A stretch of 64,000 bases of DNA from Nyssa sinensis (Eukaryota; Streptophyta; Magnoliopsida; Cornales; Nyssaceae), in the NCBI GenBank assembly GCA_008638375.1, contig CM018046.1, positions 45,543,206-45,607,205 of the forward strand, read 5' to 3'. Below are positions 34,168-47,117 of the stretch, in pieces (the first letter of the stretch is position 1; each line of letters begins with the position of its first letter). The position numbers and the translations under genes are program-made. The notes below the pieces were generated by a model. That model was not told the origin of the DNA. It worked only from the letters and a program-made list of their open reading frames with translations, and did not search any database.

Positions 34168-36353
34168 CTTAGGGCATGCATAGATGTCCAGTGGAAGATG
34201 AATAAGTTCACTAAAGCATTTGGAGACTTCTGGACATAAATTAGTAGTGCAACACAGAAGGATCACAATATCATCATAATTTTCTTTTTTTAAAATGGTC
34301 ATCAGTTGATTAACTAAAATGCCCTCAACTATAAATCTAAAAACATAGTTCAGAAAATCAAATACTCATTTTTATGCATTTAAAAAACACAGTGGACTCT
34401 TTTCTGATCCCATACACAGTAAAATGGCTACACACTCTCTAAATGAATGGTTTATGAGAATCTGGGTTATCAGTATTCCAAAACATCCCCTAATTGATTG
34501 TCGTTGAAAATCAGGGAAGTACTGTTCATGGTGAATCAAACCTGGAACACTGGATTCTGCTCCCTTTCTGAGTGCCATTGATACATAATAAGATAGATAA
34601 TCATTTTGAGAGGTGAACAATCAGATATTGTAAGGAGAGAGATGGTTCAAAGTCATTAATAGTACAAGGGAAGGACAAAAACAGTGTGGTTAGTGGCTGA
34701 GAGAACAGTCTTGATAGATAATAATTCAACAGAAAACATGGTCCCAAGTAGAATGGTGAAAAAGGAACCATATAGCTGACCCCAAGTTCATTAAGGTAAG
34801 GCCTTGTTCAGTTGAACATGAGCAATACAAAAGCCACGAGAAACAATATGGACTATCTTCAGTTATAATGCAGAATGCAACAAATAAATTCATTCCCATA
34901 TGACATATAAATGCTAAGTCAAGCTATAAATCAGAACTCCAAGTCAGCACCTAGAACTTACAAAATGTGAACATTTCCAGTATTTGTAGGGTGTTGATTT
35001 TTGGATATTATCTCATGTTAAAGTTGTTAAAAATGTATTTATTTTAGAAAATGTGAATGTTTCGGCATTTATAGGCTGTTGATATTTTAGGGAAAAGAAC
35101 TCACTTGGAGGTTGAAAATGCATTTTCAGTGCAAGTTGATAAATAGCGTGCTAAATTTCAAACTAACAATTCCCATCTCGTGTTGTAGTCTCAACACCTT
35201 TTGATGCTCTTCAAGGACGAAGAACAGTGACATGTTTTAGTGAATGCAATCAGTAACTTTGCTCAAGGTAAGTGAAATGCAAGGACAATGCCATACCCAA
35301 CAATCAGAATTTAAACTGACAAAATAATTGTTATGTTATGAAGCCACTATAACTTCACATGTTTGGCCTTTTCAAGCACACCCACAAGAGTAAACTGAGC
35401 TAAAGCTGCAACATTTGTGGGTTGAACCTGTGCCAAAACTCACCAACCCACCAAATGAACAAACTCGGGCTAGTGCTTTCAGACAAAAGTTGGTTTAGAC
35501 CCAAGGATGGTGAACTTGGCAGTTGGGCTTGAATAAGACCTTGGGCAGCATAATGCAACCTGGGCCTAATCACTCATATTATCATATATGCATCGCATAA
35601 AATATGTGTATGTAACATATTACGTTACTTTTCTTCTATGCTAATATGTTTTTATTAATTATAATCAATATTTGAAGTTTCAGACATTTTCTGCCTCATA
35701 CTATTATAATTATCATCAATACTCTACTGACCAAAGTATAGTAGGATCGGGTAGTATGTGGCCTGTTTAACCCTTGGGAGTAGGAGTGGGAGTGGGGTTC
35801 AGGTTAGCTTCAACTTCAACCAACTTGCCACAAATAACCGGGAAGCATGTTTGTTTCATAGTGACTCCAATCCAAAGGGCCAATTAGTGCGACAATTATT
35901 ATGGAAACAAAATGGAATGAATTTGTTCTAATTGGACATCCAAGCACCTTCTAAGTTCTCTGGATGTCTATATAATAGGTATGCATTCAATGTACAAATA
36001 AAAACTCGTAAATTATCCCCAGACCCATATAGACATGTGAAGAGGATTCTCTCATACCTCTAATTCCTAGAATGAGAAATACATACCATTTATTACAAGG
36101 AATTTTCCAGTAGGAAACACATTAGTTCTGCATAAGGGATCTCTTTCCCATCAGATGTGAGAGTAAAGACATGCATGATGCATCTGCAGGCAGCTAAAAT
36201 GGATTCACTCAGGTACTTTTGTATCTCTGGTAATAATAAAAGGCAAAACTGAAGAGTTCTTGGTATATAATGTTATCCAACGGGTATATGACAAAGACCT
36301 CAAGGAAACAGCTGTGCAAAGAACTATGATTTCTATATAACATGAACAAAATG
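34168..36353. other. intergenic region
   Basis: I see no gene or bounded element here. A minus-strand open stretch at 34372-34620 has no recognisable motif. Two AAAATGTGAACATTTCC / GAAAATGTGAATGTTTCGG-like segments near 34965 and 35045 hint at a decayed local repeat. The right end contains the 3' UTR of the plastid protein gene. Confidence 0.4.
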
Positions 36354-38287
36354 TCATGGAAAAAGCTGCACATAACCAGTTATTATAGCAATTCCTAAGA
36401 TGATAAAAGGGGGAATAATTACAAATGCTCCAATGGTTGCAAAGAAAACCGTATCATTCCGCCGAGATACTTCATTCAGGTAAGCCTGTCTTTTGATGTT
36501 TCTCTTCTGTGAGATAGTTAAGAACTTGGCACTCACCGTCTTTAGATTTTTACCCAATGGAATGATGAAATCATCATCCCGGTCCCCAACCAACTGTGCG
36601 AGTTGATCACGTATTGTAAGTTTCTGAGAGCTACCATCACTCTCATAACCTGTTCATGGCATAAATAAATCCTAACCTTATTTTTTAAAAAAAATAAATT
36701 TTGAAACGTGTCAATGTCACTAATTCAAGAAAGAAATGTAACTTTGTTTTTTTTTATCTTTTATGTAGGGTAGAATTCACATACCATCAACAGACGAGCT
36801 ACTGGAAGTGAGTTGTTCTAAAAGATCCAGCTGTGTGCGAGCACCAGACAGAGACCCTTGGAGGAAAAAAAAGGAAAAAAAAATTCAGTATCAAAAATCA
36901 AAATTTTAATACATCAATCAATTGAAGAAATGACTTGGGTAGCATGATGTGTCACCAAACCATACGTAAATTCATCAAGATAGAATTTGTTGCTTTACGA
37001 AGGGAACAGGAAAGAGAAAGATTATAGCAATTTGTGCTAGTATGATGAAATTCTGTTTAAAACACAGACTACAAAGCAATGAACAGGATAGCTGTGGCAA
37101 TATTTTTTTTTCCTTCTCTGTTAACATTAGGAAAGTCTATCTAAAAACTGGTATAATTAGGATATATGCATCTTCACAAGGTTATAGAAAGTAGTCATTA
37201 TTACTTCAAACAGATTCACATTGTTCATTTCAGTTGTGTTGATGTGTTGCTAAGAATTTGCAGCTGTTGATTATATTCCTTTGGAAGTTAAACAAACTAC
37301 CTTAAAACATTCAGTTTTCTTATAAATGCACCATGATTCTTATGAATGAATTGGAAAGATAATTTTATAATGAATTTAAATTCAAGACAATTCATCAGCA
37401 AGCCAAATTAGCCACATGACTGATGAATTGTACTTAATTCACAATTTATAAATTTTGGAGCACCTTAACAAGTATATATATATATATATAAAAAAAAAAT
37501 GATCATGACGGTCTTGATGGTTGGATTCAAGTCTCTGTGAGTGAAATTATAAGTTGCTTTCAAGTCTAGAACCAGTTTTCAAAATTATATTGTTAAAAAC
37601 CAAATTTTATGATAGCATACTCTAATATTACGTTTGTTCACTTATAAACATGAGAAGAGGGCTATCATAGCGCTGCCAGGCACCCACCAAAGCAGTGGCT
37701 TACTAATGTTACCCCGTATAATTCAATCTTTTTCTCTAATTTTTTGCTCATGAGATATTTGTGTTAAGTTCAGACAGACAAGATCTTCCTATGAGTTCAT
37801 GGCCAAGAGAAGAATAATGGGTATATATGCATATACTGGTATAGATATTGTGCAGTCACGCGCTTGGGTGATTACAATTGAAATTCACATTCAACCCATT
37901 AAATATCAACCCAATTTCCAATACCTCGTATAAAACAAAAAAGGAGAGAAGTAAATATAATTTCATAGCACCGTCTAGCTTTGACTTTCATCAGTTCACT
38001 TATAGAGACTATTCTTGGAAGTTTTTGCATGGGTTGCTCTACAGAATTGACATATCTGGTTCATATTGTCAAATCAATAACATATAAAATGATGGCATAC
38101 CAGAGTAAGAAGGAAGGTCCTCTGTAACTCCACTTTCTGTTCCTTCAGATAGAGCAGCTGTTCTGAAAGAAGATGGAGAATGGTAGAGATTGAAGAGACG
38201 TTTGTGTTTTGGGGTGAGAAATGGAGGCTTTGGGTGAAGAGAAACAGCAATGAAATTCATGGCCATTGAATGATATTTTCTCTCCAA
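36354..38287 (-). CDS. Small plastid-targeted membrane protein (chloroplast inner-envelope-like)
   Basis: Three exons, 38287-38101, 36856-36785 and 36649-36354, join in frame to 184 residues. The N terminus is rich in Ser, Pro and Lys/Arg with few acidic residues, like a chloroplast transit peptide. A conserved hydrophilic middle follows (KLTIRDQLAQLVGDRDDDFI and PLGKNLKTVSAKFL). Near the C terminus one or two hydrophobic segments occur (FFATIGAFVIIPPFIILGIA). The pattern resembles a plant-specific family that I recall as localised to the chloroplast inner membrane (Arabidopsis At1g42960-like); its biochemical role is unknown to me. The first ATG gives MERKYHSMAMNF; Met8 or Met10 would be equally good starts. 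The gene is transcribed divergently from the lipase gene. Confidence 0.8.
36857..38100 (-). other. intron 1 of the plastid membrane protein gene
   Basis: A 1.24-kb AT-rich intron with a short (TA)n run near 37475-37490. I see no element with defined ends. Confidence 0.6.
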
Positions 38288-40564
38288 GCTCTTCTTCTAG
38301 TTTCAGTCTCTTTCCCTTTTTCCATTATGTTTTTGAGGCTATAATTCAGTTACTTTGAATAGATTCTTGTACACTGCGGCCACCTCAATTGGCCAACACA
38401 GCTCCTCCACATATATTCCATTCCATGTGGGTGCTAATTTGTGTGGGGATAAGATAGAGCCGAGCCTAGTGAGACTGACCAAGTGTCACCAATCTCATTG
38501 GCTAAAATTTACGCTTTGATGAGTCCGTGTCCATCTTATACACATTTGTTCCCTACTTTAATTTTGCCCATCAGTCAGTTAGTCATACACTTGGATTCCT
38601 TAGACGAACTTCAATGACTTTATGGTAAAAGTCATTTTAGTGTTTTTAAAATTAAATATTAATTGTACTTACGGTATCAAAAAAAAAATTATATTTTAAT
38701 ATTTATATTTTATAATAAAGTATTATTTTTTTAACAGAATTATTATTTTTATTTTTAATTATTATTTTTAATCATTGAAAATAAAAAAAAAATATTATCA
38801 AATAAGAATCATTAATATTTTATAATCTAAAGCGTTGATATGGATAATTGTTTATATCATAATGTGATATTTGGTCAATACAATATTGTCAACTCATGAA
38901 AATAAATATTTTTGATAAAATATGAAAGTATGACTAATATTACTCTTTTTCATAATATATATATATATATATATATATTTATTGATGGCTTGTGGCACTA
39001 TCTTTGAATCAGCGTTGATTTTATAAACCTGAACTTCTTCTAAAGACCTTCAATACATCTGTAAAAATGTTTCACCCTACCCATGTTAGTTTATTAACAG
39101 TGTAAAAAAAAAATACTTTTAAAGAGTATTTTCAAAAGCCGGCTTTACTTAATGTTGTCTTAAAAACATTTTTTGAAAAAATACTTTTGCTTGAATTTTT
39201 TTTTTTTGATTAAAAATATCTCTTCGACAAATATTTTTTAAAAATACATTAGTATCAAGAATAAATACAAAAGTATAAAAAAATTAGTACAAAAATATTT
39301 TTTTTAATTAAAGAAAATGATATTTTAATTTTGCCAGATTATAATCAGCCCTCTTATAATTAATAGATATGAGAAATTAAAAATTTATTAATTATTAGAG
39401 TTATTGACTAATAATTTTTTCATATTTTTATTAATTAATAAGTATTTCTTACATATAATTTATTTTCGGTATGAAAATAAGACATTATATGCATTTTTAC
39501 AATAACATTTTAATATTTCTTAAAAATACATATATAATACTCAACTTATTGCATAAAAAATTTATAATTTCTATTTCAAGTAAATAAGTTATGTTTCTTG
39601 ATATGATTTTTTTTATTTATAATACTTTTGACCTCAATTATATAGGATTAATTAATATAATTATCAAAATATGTCATAAATTATATATAAAAGTACATAT
39701 ATAACTTTTTATTTATATAATAATTAATATTATATAAGTACATTATAATTTTTTTAAAATATTAATTATTAGGTAATAGAATTATTAATTATCTATCAAG
39801 AAATTAAATTTATTTTTTTAAAAATTATTAATTATTAAAATTTATTAAATATTAATTATAAGAAAAGTAATCCTAATATATTTTCTATTTATGAATTAAT
39901 TTGAAATTTTCATTAACCATAAAAAAAAAAAGACAAGGAAAAGAAAAAACAACAACTTGGCTGGGTAAAAAACTCGTACATTTGTAGCCGCACAAAGATG
40001 ACGGTGCAGCTGTCATCCACAAAAGGCAAAATTCCAAGAAGGCACAGCATAGAATGACCAAAATAATCTTTAGACTTTGGCCTCTTAATGAAGCTTTGTT
40101 CTGTCCATTTGGATAAACTTAAGGTTAGCAAATGTAAAAAGAGTACAAACGGAAACGGACCACCTGAAGGAAATATGACCGTTGAGGATTGTTTTACAAA
40201 CCCAGGCGTTTATTATTATCTTAATCCAACAAATTGAATTTCTCATTAGTGCTTCGAATCGGATACCGCGGAAAAGACTGACAAATAGCAAAAGCCAAAA
40301 CCAAAAGGCAAGACTTATCTCTCTCTACAAGATTCCTTTCTAGAGGTTCTTCTCTGTATTGGGTTATGATCTGTGCGGCATGACATCCTAAGAAATCAAT
40401 CAGGAGTAGAGTAAGAAGGAAAGGAGGTTTCTTTCTCTAAGATTCTCTCTCTCTCTCTACTGGGTTTTGTCATCTGCGTGATTGGAAGAAGAAAGTGAAG
40501 GAGGTTTCATAGCGAAGCGCAGTACAGAGGAAACGAGAAAAAGGTGGTGGAAGGGGAGAGAGAA
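38288..40564. other. divergent intergenic region with very AT-rich centre
   Basis: Between the plastid protein gene and the lipase gene, about 38630-39910 is extremely AT-rich with many ATTAATTATTA-type words, long A and T runs and a (TA)n run at 38957-38979. No coding sequence is seen. It could be a matrix-attachment-like region or an old non-coding element; neither can be decided by eye. The lipase leader near 40450 has a short (CT)n run. Confidence 0.45.
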
Positions 40565-43500
40565 ATGGAGGCTCATCCGTACGCATTCGATGTCTCTGGG
40601 CCTCGAAATGTTTCTTCTCCCAATTGGAGAGACCTCATCAACTCTAGTTGGTCAGTGACACCCACATTTCTGTTACTCTTTCTTTCATCCACACACACAC
40701 ACACACACATATATATGTATTTAGTTTCGGTGTAAGTAGTTGTTAGCATTTTTTTACCATTGATTTTAGATTTTCCTTATCTTGCAATGGTTTACTGACC
40801 AAATCTGTCATTTTAATGGAATAATAAATTATGAAAAAGGAATAATTTGCTCATTTCTCCGAAAGAAAACTCTGGAAAGGAGTTGAAGGGTTAATGGTGA
40901 AGTTAAGAGTGTTTTAGACTTCCTTTTGATTCAACATTCTGAGGACTCTGTGTCTTAGATCTTTTGGGTCTATTGCGGAATTAGGGAATGATCTCAAAAC
41001 TAAGAGAATTGAACAAAATTCAGTGTCTGGATTTTGTAAAGACTCCATCTGATTCAACATTCTGAGCATTATATGTCTTAGATCTTTTAAGTCTATTGCA
41101 GAATTAGAGGAATGATCACAAAACTAAGTGAATTTAACAAAATTCAAGTGTTTGGGTTTTGCATTTCTATCTCTACTTTAATAATTCAGAGATATAACAT
41201 TAATGCTTGATATTATTAGGAGTACCCAAAAAGGAAAATGTAGGTTACCTAATTTTTTATGGTGGACTTTTTGTTACAACTCATATCACGTGCTTCTCAG
41301 TCAAAATAGGACATAAAATTTGCATGTTTTGGGTGGATTTCCCGACATGTGATGTTCATTTTCTACAAGGTTAGCTTCTTTTAGGGTCCTGTAATGCGTT
41401 ATGGAAGGTGGTTTCTGCCATTGTCACAGCAGTAAAATTTTTGATGTTCTGATATACTGAATTGCTGAAAAAATTCATGGGCAGCCCCTCTCTGAACCAC
41501 GAATAGTTTGCTGTGATTAGTACTGGGCTACTTCGGTCATTCTCAACTAGGATCTGGACTCACTATGCTATTTCATCTGGTATTGGGTTTGGGGTTATCT
41601 TCAATATCTAATGCAGAGATTAATTTCAGATGCTTGCTCTCTTTCAATGAGAAAAATTGTGTATCTGTACATGTATGTGTGTGTGTGTGCTGTGTGTGAC
41701 ATTGTCCTAGTTCTTTTGGGGTTGGGTTTGTGGTTAACTTCAATATCTAATGATTCAAGTTCTAACACAGCGATGAAAATTGGAGACATTTCTTTTTAAA
41801 TGAGAATGTTTTAGGAATTACAACATACTTAACCAATCATTTGAATAATTGGGTGAATAAACCTGTCTAAGATGTTAAATATGTAGAAGATATATCTTAA
41901 ATCTGAAATATGTGCATATTAATTATGCATAACTTAAATTTTTTCCCCCAAATATAATGACTCAATATAGAACTATATTTCAGTTTGACTAATTGAACTA
42001 CTAGTTTGACTTAAAAAGACTGAACCAAACACTTCTTCAGTTTGGTAATCAGTCCAGGTTTTATTACACTTTTTTAAAAAAACTCAAATTCTTATCTATA
42101 AGCATGTATTTGTTTGGGACAAAAAAAAAAACAGCCTAAGACGGTGAGACCTGACTATGATTTAAATTTTTTTTTAATATATACTCAATTATGGGGGTTT
42201 AGGGGCCGCTGGGGGGGGGGGGGGGGAGTGGAAGATGAGAAGAAAATCTACTTGGTGAAATGGGATAAGGTGAAGACCCCTATTCAAGATGGGGGTTTGA
42301 GAGTGAAGAATCTAAAAGTGTTCAACAAAGCTTTGCTTGGGAAGGGGCTTTGGAGATTTGGGGAGGAGGATGAGACCTTGTAGAAGGAGGTGGTGGTTCT
42401 AAAATGGGGGATGGATTTCAAATGAAGTGGTAGGGGGTTGGGGTTATGGATTAGGGAAAGGTTTACAAGAAGGGACTAATGATTTTTGAGCTTGGGTGGG
42501 CTTCAAGGTGGGAGATGGAGTGAGGCTGAGATTTTTGAAGGAATCATGGTGTCGTAATGGACTTCTCATGGAGAGATTCCCTCGGTTGTTTAGTGTGGCT
42601 AGTTATAAGAAGGTGACGGTAGCTGATTGTTTTTTTTAGGGAGGGAGAATGGTGGTTTGGAAGCCAGAGTTTAGAAGAAATTTCTATGATTGGGAGTTGG
42701 AGGAGGTGGGGAATTTGTTGGAAGTGTTGAATAGGTGTAGGGTGGTTGAGGGAAGGAAGGATGTGATCGTGTTGCTTTCTAATGATGCTAAGAAGTTTAT
42801 GGAGAAGTCCTTTTAGAAGGTGTTGATGGGTGGGGAAGGGGTGCGGTTCCCTTGGAAGATAATTTGGTATTCAGGAAGTCCAAACTAAGGTGGCATTTTT
42901 TTGCTTGGGTGGCTTTCATGGGGTGCAATTTAAACCATGGACAATCTTCAAAAGAGAGGATTCCATTTGGCTAATTGGTGTGTCATATGTAAGGCAGTAG
43001 AGGAGTTGGTGTGCCAATGTGGCAGAAGTTATCCTTTCAATCATTTGGACAGAAATATCCACACTTAAAATCATGGACAAAAGCTAAGGGTAACAAAAAA
43101 AATCAGGTCGCAGTCCACTCCTCATCGAGCGGTAGATTGGCACAAAATTTACTTTCTCAACCTAGAAAGAGGCTTGGAGTTTGGGCTGGGCATCTTTGGC
43201 TTTCAGGAACTGACCTGGCTTTTGATAAGAGCAACCCAAAAAACACAGTTTCTCTGATTGTCATAATACTTTTTTTAATAATCTTAATTATAAATAACGA
43301 TCGTATATATATGTTGATACTTTGTATCTTTATAATATATATATTCTTATATATGCAATGTGGATTGACAGGGATATCCCTGATTGGTCAACCCAAACTC
43401 AGGCTTGGTTTAAAATTCAGAAACCTGCATTATGCAACCCTGATTTCAGACAAAATTTTGGTCCTACCCTGGATTAAAGTCAGACTCAAAAAATAAATTA

Positions 43501-46500
43501 GTTCAATTAAAAACTTTCCATTCCTAGGCACAGAGAAATGGCTTGGAGAACTCAAGCTGTCAACTCATTCAAAGCTTTCCCAAGAGATGGGTGCATCAAT
43601 CTGATTCTTAAGGTATAGAAAACAATACAACAGGAGGCTTATATAAGTTTTTTTTTTTGTAGCTAAGGCTTATTTTATTTGATTTTTTGATAGGTAAATC
43701 ACACACACACATGTATGGGAAGGTGGAAGAGATACCAACTAAGCTAAAGCTTGTTCGTTGTAGCTAACTTGCACCATACACTGTGTGCTTACAAATTGTG
43801 GTTTTTTTTTTTTTTTTTGGGGGGGGGGGGGGGGGGGTGTTGTTGCCACTCAAATTTGAAACATAACAAAAACTACTTGATCTTTTACATTCAACATAGT
43901 GCATTTAAACATTATACATGATGAAAAATTCCCACACAGAGCAAGTCCTAGAAAGCTTTTGACACCTTCTCTCACCAAGTTTATCAGGTCAGATGATTGA
44001 ACATACTTTGCTAATACTATATGTTGACATTTAAGATAAGAAATTGAAGACCAAGAAGAATAAATTTGTCCCTTGTGTTGTGTTTTGTTAACATACATAA
44101 AGAAATAAAAATTTGTTTACTTACTCCTTTAATTTGGTGGAGTTTTTTTTTACTTGCCAAAAAAACATTTGGTTGAGTTTTTGATGATTCTTTTAATTGG
44201 GTTGATTGCTGAAAATTTGTACCAAAAGAGTACAAAAATTAAGATAAAAATAATCATCATTGTAAAGTATAAAAAGAAATAAAGTATAATATACTCATGA
44301 TCAAATGTATATTGACAGATGATGTCCTCCGCTTATGCCCTGTTTTCATGTATTATATATCAAATGCACAGTAGAAGAAGATGCTGGATACACACTGAAA
44401 GATGACATGAAAGCCTAATAGGAAAGTTTGGTGTGCATGTTTGTCTTAAAACGATATCTGTTCTGAGCTTCGCTCGTCAAAAATCAGGCCTATCAAAATA
44501 TAGTTGCATCAATGCTGATAGTGACCTCATAACATCATTTAAGAGCGTTTGATGCATATTTTTCGGTTCACAATCTAGCACAAAAAGATAGCTACCTCCT
44601 CGTATGTGATTATAAAGCAAAGGTTGAGATAGAAGGAAACAAATTCACTACAACAGCATATAAAAAAATGTCATAAAAATAGCGCTGAAAAAATTGCCAA
44701 TTTCCCATATGGATATGATGTGTATCAAATGTATTCATTAGACGTAATGTTAGGTATTCTAGTCCATTGGATGACAACTATGGCTTGGAAGCATAGTTAA
44801 TTTCAGATGCTTGCTCTCTTTCAATGAGAAAAATTGTGTATCTGTATATGTATGTGTGTGTGCGTGTGTGACATTGTCCTAGTTCTTTTGGGGTTGGGTT
44901 TGTGGTTAGCTTCAATGTCTAATGATTCAAGTTCTAACACAGGGATGAATATTGGAGACATTTTTTTTTAAATGAGAATGTTTTTAAACAAGTATTGTAT
45001 GTGTGCGTGCATGCATGCATGTGTGAGCCTGTGAAAGTAGTTACTAATGCTAGTCACATGATGTAAGGTGGGAAATTCTACAGATATTTATTTGTTTTGT
45101 TACAAGAACACAGATAGTAAAGAAATATGATTAGGACAAGTGTGAATTTGCTCTTTTTTCTTTTAAAAAAAAAAACTAGATGTGGATTCTAAAATGAGCT
45201 CCAAAAATTAATCATTTAATTTTGCTACTTGTTCGGAATTCCTCCAAAAAAATTTGGCTACAATCCTCCAAATATTAGTGGATTTTTTATCTATCAAAAA
45301 AATCACATAACAGACAGATTGATATCTCTCCAGACTGTGTAACTTGTGGAGGTCATATAGAATATGGAGACCATATTTTCATTAGGTGTTCTTGGGAAAA
45401 TTGATAAACACTCTGTGGCAACTTCGAAAATTTAGAAAGAGGAATTTTTTTGAAAACTTTTTACAAATCCAATTGGTGTGATTTAGTTGACTATACTAGA
45501 ATACCTTGTAAATGTGCTTTGGAGAATTAGATTTAAACACATTCTTTGAATAATAATTTTACAGGTTGCACATTATCACTAGGAATGATTTGAATTTATT
45601 AAAAGGGACTTCCAATATTCCTTGGACCAAGTTCAGATTTTTTGGCTGAAGAAAGAGGAAGGAAAGAAAATATTATTCATGGCAGTGATGGTCACATTAT
45701 TTTGTGTGAGGCAACCTATTAAACTGGCAACCTCACATTTAGGGGCTAGTTGTTGGTTGAAGAAGGGGCTGGGGTTGGCTTTATGCAATCAAATAGTCTG
45801 TAGATATAGGTAATAATTTTTTTCTTTTGCTTGATATGTCCATAATTACAAGATCTCAACAATCACTGCAATTTTTGTGCTTTGTTCAAGTACAGACAGT
45901 TCTAATCTAATGCTTTAGACCACTATATCAATTTATCTACCTATAGAAAATATAATATCCATATATATATGTGTGTGTGTATAAGCCATATATATATATA
46001 TATATATATATATAGATACCTGTAGACATTTCTTTCATTTTTTAGAGTACGAATAGTCTTTATGTGTAAGCCATGCAGTCTTTTCTTCTGATAGTGCTGA
46101 AGTCTGACCATTGATGCTGTTTTGATGAATTATGTTTACAGGAAGGATGCAAATTACAAAAGGACAGTAATTGCCTGCTTCATACAAGCAGTTTACTTGC
46201 TTGAACTTGATAGACAAGAAAACAGGACAGAAGAAAATGCTCTTTCTCCAAAGTGGTGGATTCCCTTCAAGTACAAGCTGGCCAAAACCCTAATTGATGA
46301 AAGAGATGGATCCATATTTGGTGCAATACTAGAATGGGATCGATCTGCAGCTTTGGCGGACTTCATACTCATGAGGCCCAGTGGTGCACCGAGGGCTGTT
46401 TTAGCACTCAGGGGAACACTACTCAAAAGCCCAACAATTAGACGGGATATAGAGGATGATCTCCGCTTTCTAGCTTGGGAAAGCTTAAAGGGTTCTGTCA

Positions 46501-47117
46501 GATTTAATGGGGCTTATGAGGCATTAAAATCAATTGCAAACAGTTATGGAAGCAACAATATATGTATTGCAGGCCATTCCTTAGGGGCTGGGTTTGCTCT
46601 CCAGGTGGGAAAAGCATTAGCCAAACAAGGAATTTTTGTGGAGACTCATTTGTTTAATCCCCCTTCCGTTTCCCTGGCTATGAGCTTAAGAAATATTGGA
46701 GAAAAAGCTGAATTTGTTTGGAAAAGGTTTAAGTCAATGCTTCCTTCAAGTGGCGAAACTCAGGCTAGCAGTGATGAGGGAGCAAAATCTTGTAGTGTAG
46801 GACTGAAGAAATGGGTACCTCATTTATATGTGAACAACAGCGACTATATTTGTTGCTATTATACAGATCCGGCTGGAACAGAAGAAAATCATGCCGAGAA
46901 GGAGAATGTCGATCTGACAAATGGGCAAGTTGGTGCAAAGCTTTTTGTATTGTCAAAGGGCAAGCAAAAGTTTCTCGAGGCACATGGATTGGAGCAATGG
47001 TGGTCTGATGACTTGGAACTCCAACTGGCTATCCAGAACAGCAAGCTTATAAGCAGGCAGCTGAAATCCTTATATAGCCTCCCAGCTCCACAACAAACCC
47101 AAGGCAAGCCTCAATAG
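40565..47117 (+). CDS. Alpha/beta-hydrolase, lipase class 3-like (GDSL esterase/lipase At4g10955-like)
   Basis: Exon 1 (40565-40650) begins MEAHPYAFDVSGPRNV and splits a Trp codon with exon 2 (46142-47117, TAG stop), giving 353 residues. Exon 2 contains the block VIACFIQAVYLLELDRQENR, the strand VLALRGTLLKSPT and the nucleophile elbow GHSLGAG with Ser175, followed by LFNPPSVSLAM. Asp and His residues further on (WVPHLYVNNSDYICCYYTDP, AHGLEQWW) are candidates for the rest of the triad. The layout matches the plant At4g10955-like family, annotated as GDSL esterase/lipase although it has a class 3-type GHSLG elbow. Substrate and location are unknown. The single 5.49-kb intron carries a copied 3-kb segment and a LINE fragment. 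The frame is intact. Confidence 0.9.
41620..41813. repeat. left copy of a 190-bp direct repeat flanking the inserted segment
   Basis: The sequence from TTAATTTCAGATGCTTGCTC to AATGAGAATGTTTTA recurs at 44797-44986 with about seven substitutions and a length change in a TG run. It belongs to the host intron rather than to the shared segment, because it is absent from the flanks of the COG5 copy. Confidence 0.92.
42233..43030 (+). pseudogene. LINE reverse-transcriptase C-terminal fragment
   Basis: Reading with several stops and shifts, the + strand shows typical plant L1-type LINE motifs: VKWDKVKTPIQDGGLRVKNL, then KALLGKGLWRF, and later a zinc-finger-like NWCVICKAVEELVCQC. It is truncated at both ends and cannot encode a working protein. 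It is part of duplicated copy A. Confidence 0.8.
43686..43765 (-). mobile_element. truncated antisense SINE
   Basis: GATAGGTAAATC followed by CACACACAC and ATGGGAAGGTGGAAGAG then CCAACTAAGCTAAAGCTTG matches the reverse complement of the SINE at 17636-17759, but the central part with the B box is missing. The same deletion is present in copy B (about 58371). Confidence 0.7.
43802..43837. repeat. oligo-T/oligo-G tract T17-G19
   Basis: A run of 17 T followed directly by 19 G in duplicated copy A. The counterpart in copy B is T14-G19 at 58484-58516. Confidence 0.9.
44797..44986. repeat. right copy of the 190-bp direct repeat
   Basis: This is the downstream copy of 41620-41813. After it the host intron continues (AAACAAGTATTG), whereas the left copy runs into the shared segment. 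Confidence 0.92.
45290..45700 (+). pseudogene. LINE zf-RVT fragment
   Basis: The + strand reads DISPDCVTCGGHIEYGDHIF followed by a Cys, the zinc-binding region at the C terminus of plant LINE reverse transcriptases, with stops soon after. It is a second LINE fragment, separate from the duplicated segment. Confidence 0.7.

Larger units (their letters stand above)
41809..44801 (+). repeat. 2.99-kb duplicated segment, copy A (lipase intron)
   Basis: This interval is collinear with 56530-59487 in the same orientation at a few percent divergence by eye. It contains a LINE C-terminal fragment, a G16 run (42211-42226), an antisense truncated SINE and a T17-G19 tract. It starts TTTTAGGAAT and ends GCATAGTTAAT; both ends overlap the flanking direct repeats by 5 bp (TTTTA and TTAAT). 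Confidence 0.92.
40651..46141 (+). other. 5.5-kb intron of the lipase gene
   Basis: The intron starts with a (CA)n/(TA)n run near 40690-40720. It contains two direct repeats of about 190 bp (41620-41813 and 44797-44986) bracketing a 2.99-kb segment shared with the COG5 intron, then a LINE fragment at about 45290-45700 and (TA)n and (TG)n runs near 45960-46015 before the acceptor at 46141. Confidence 0.8.

Noticed and set aside
41809..44801. Helitron or LTR element as an explanation of the duplicated 3-kb segment
   Set aside because: The ends are TTTTAGG and GTTAAT, without the TC...CTRR ends of a Helitron or TG...CA ends of LTRs, and the 190-bp flanking repeats belong to the target and are absent from the second copy.
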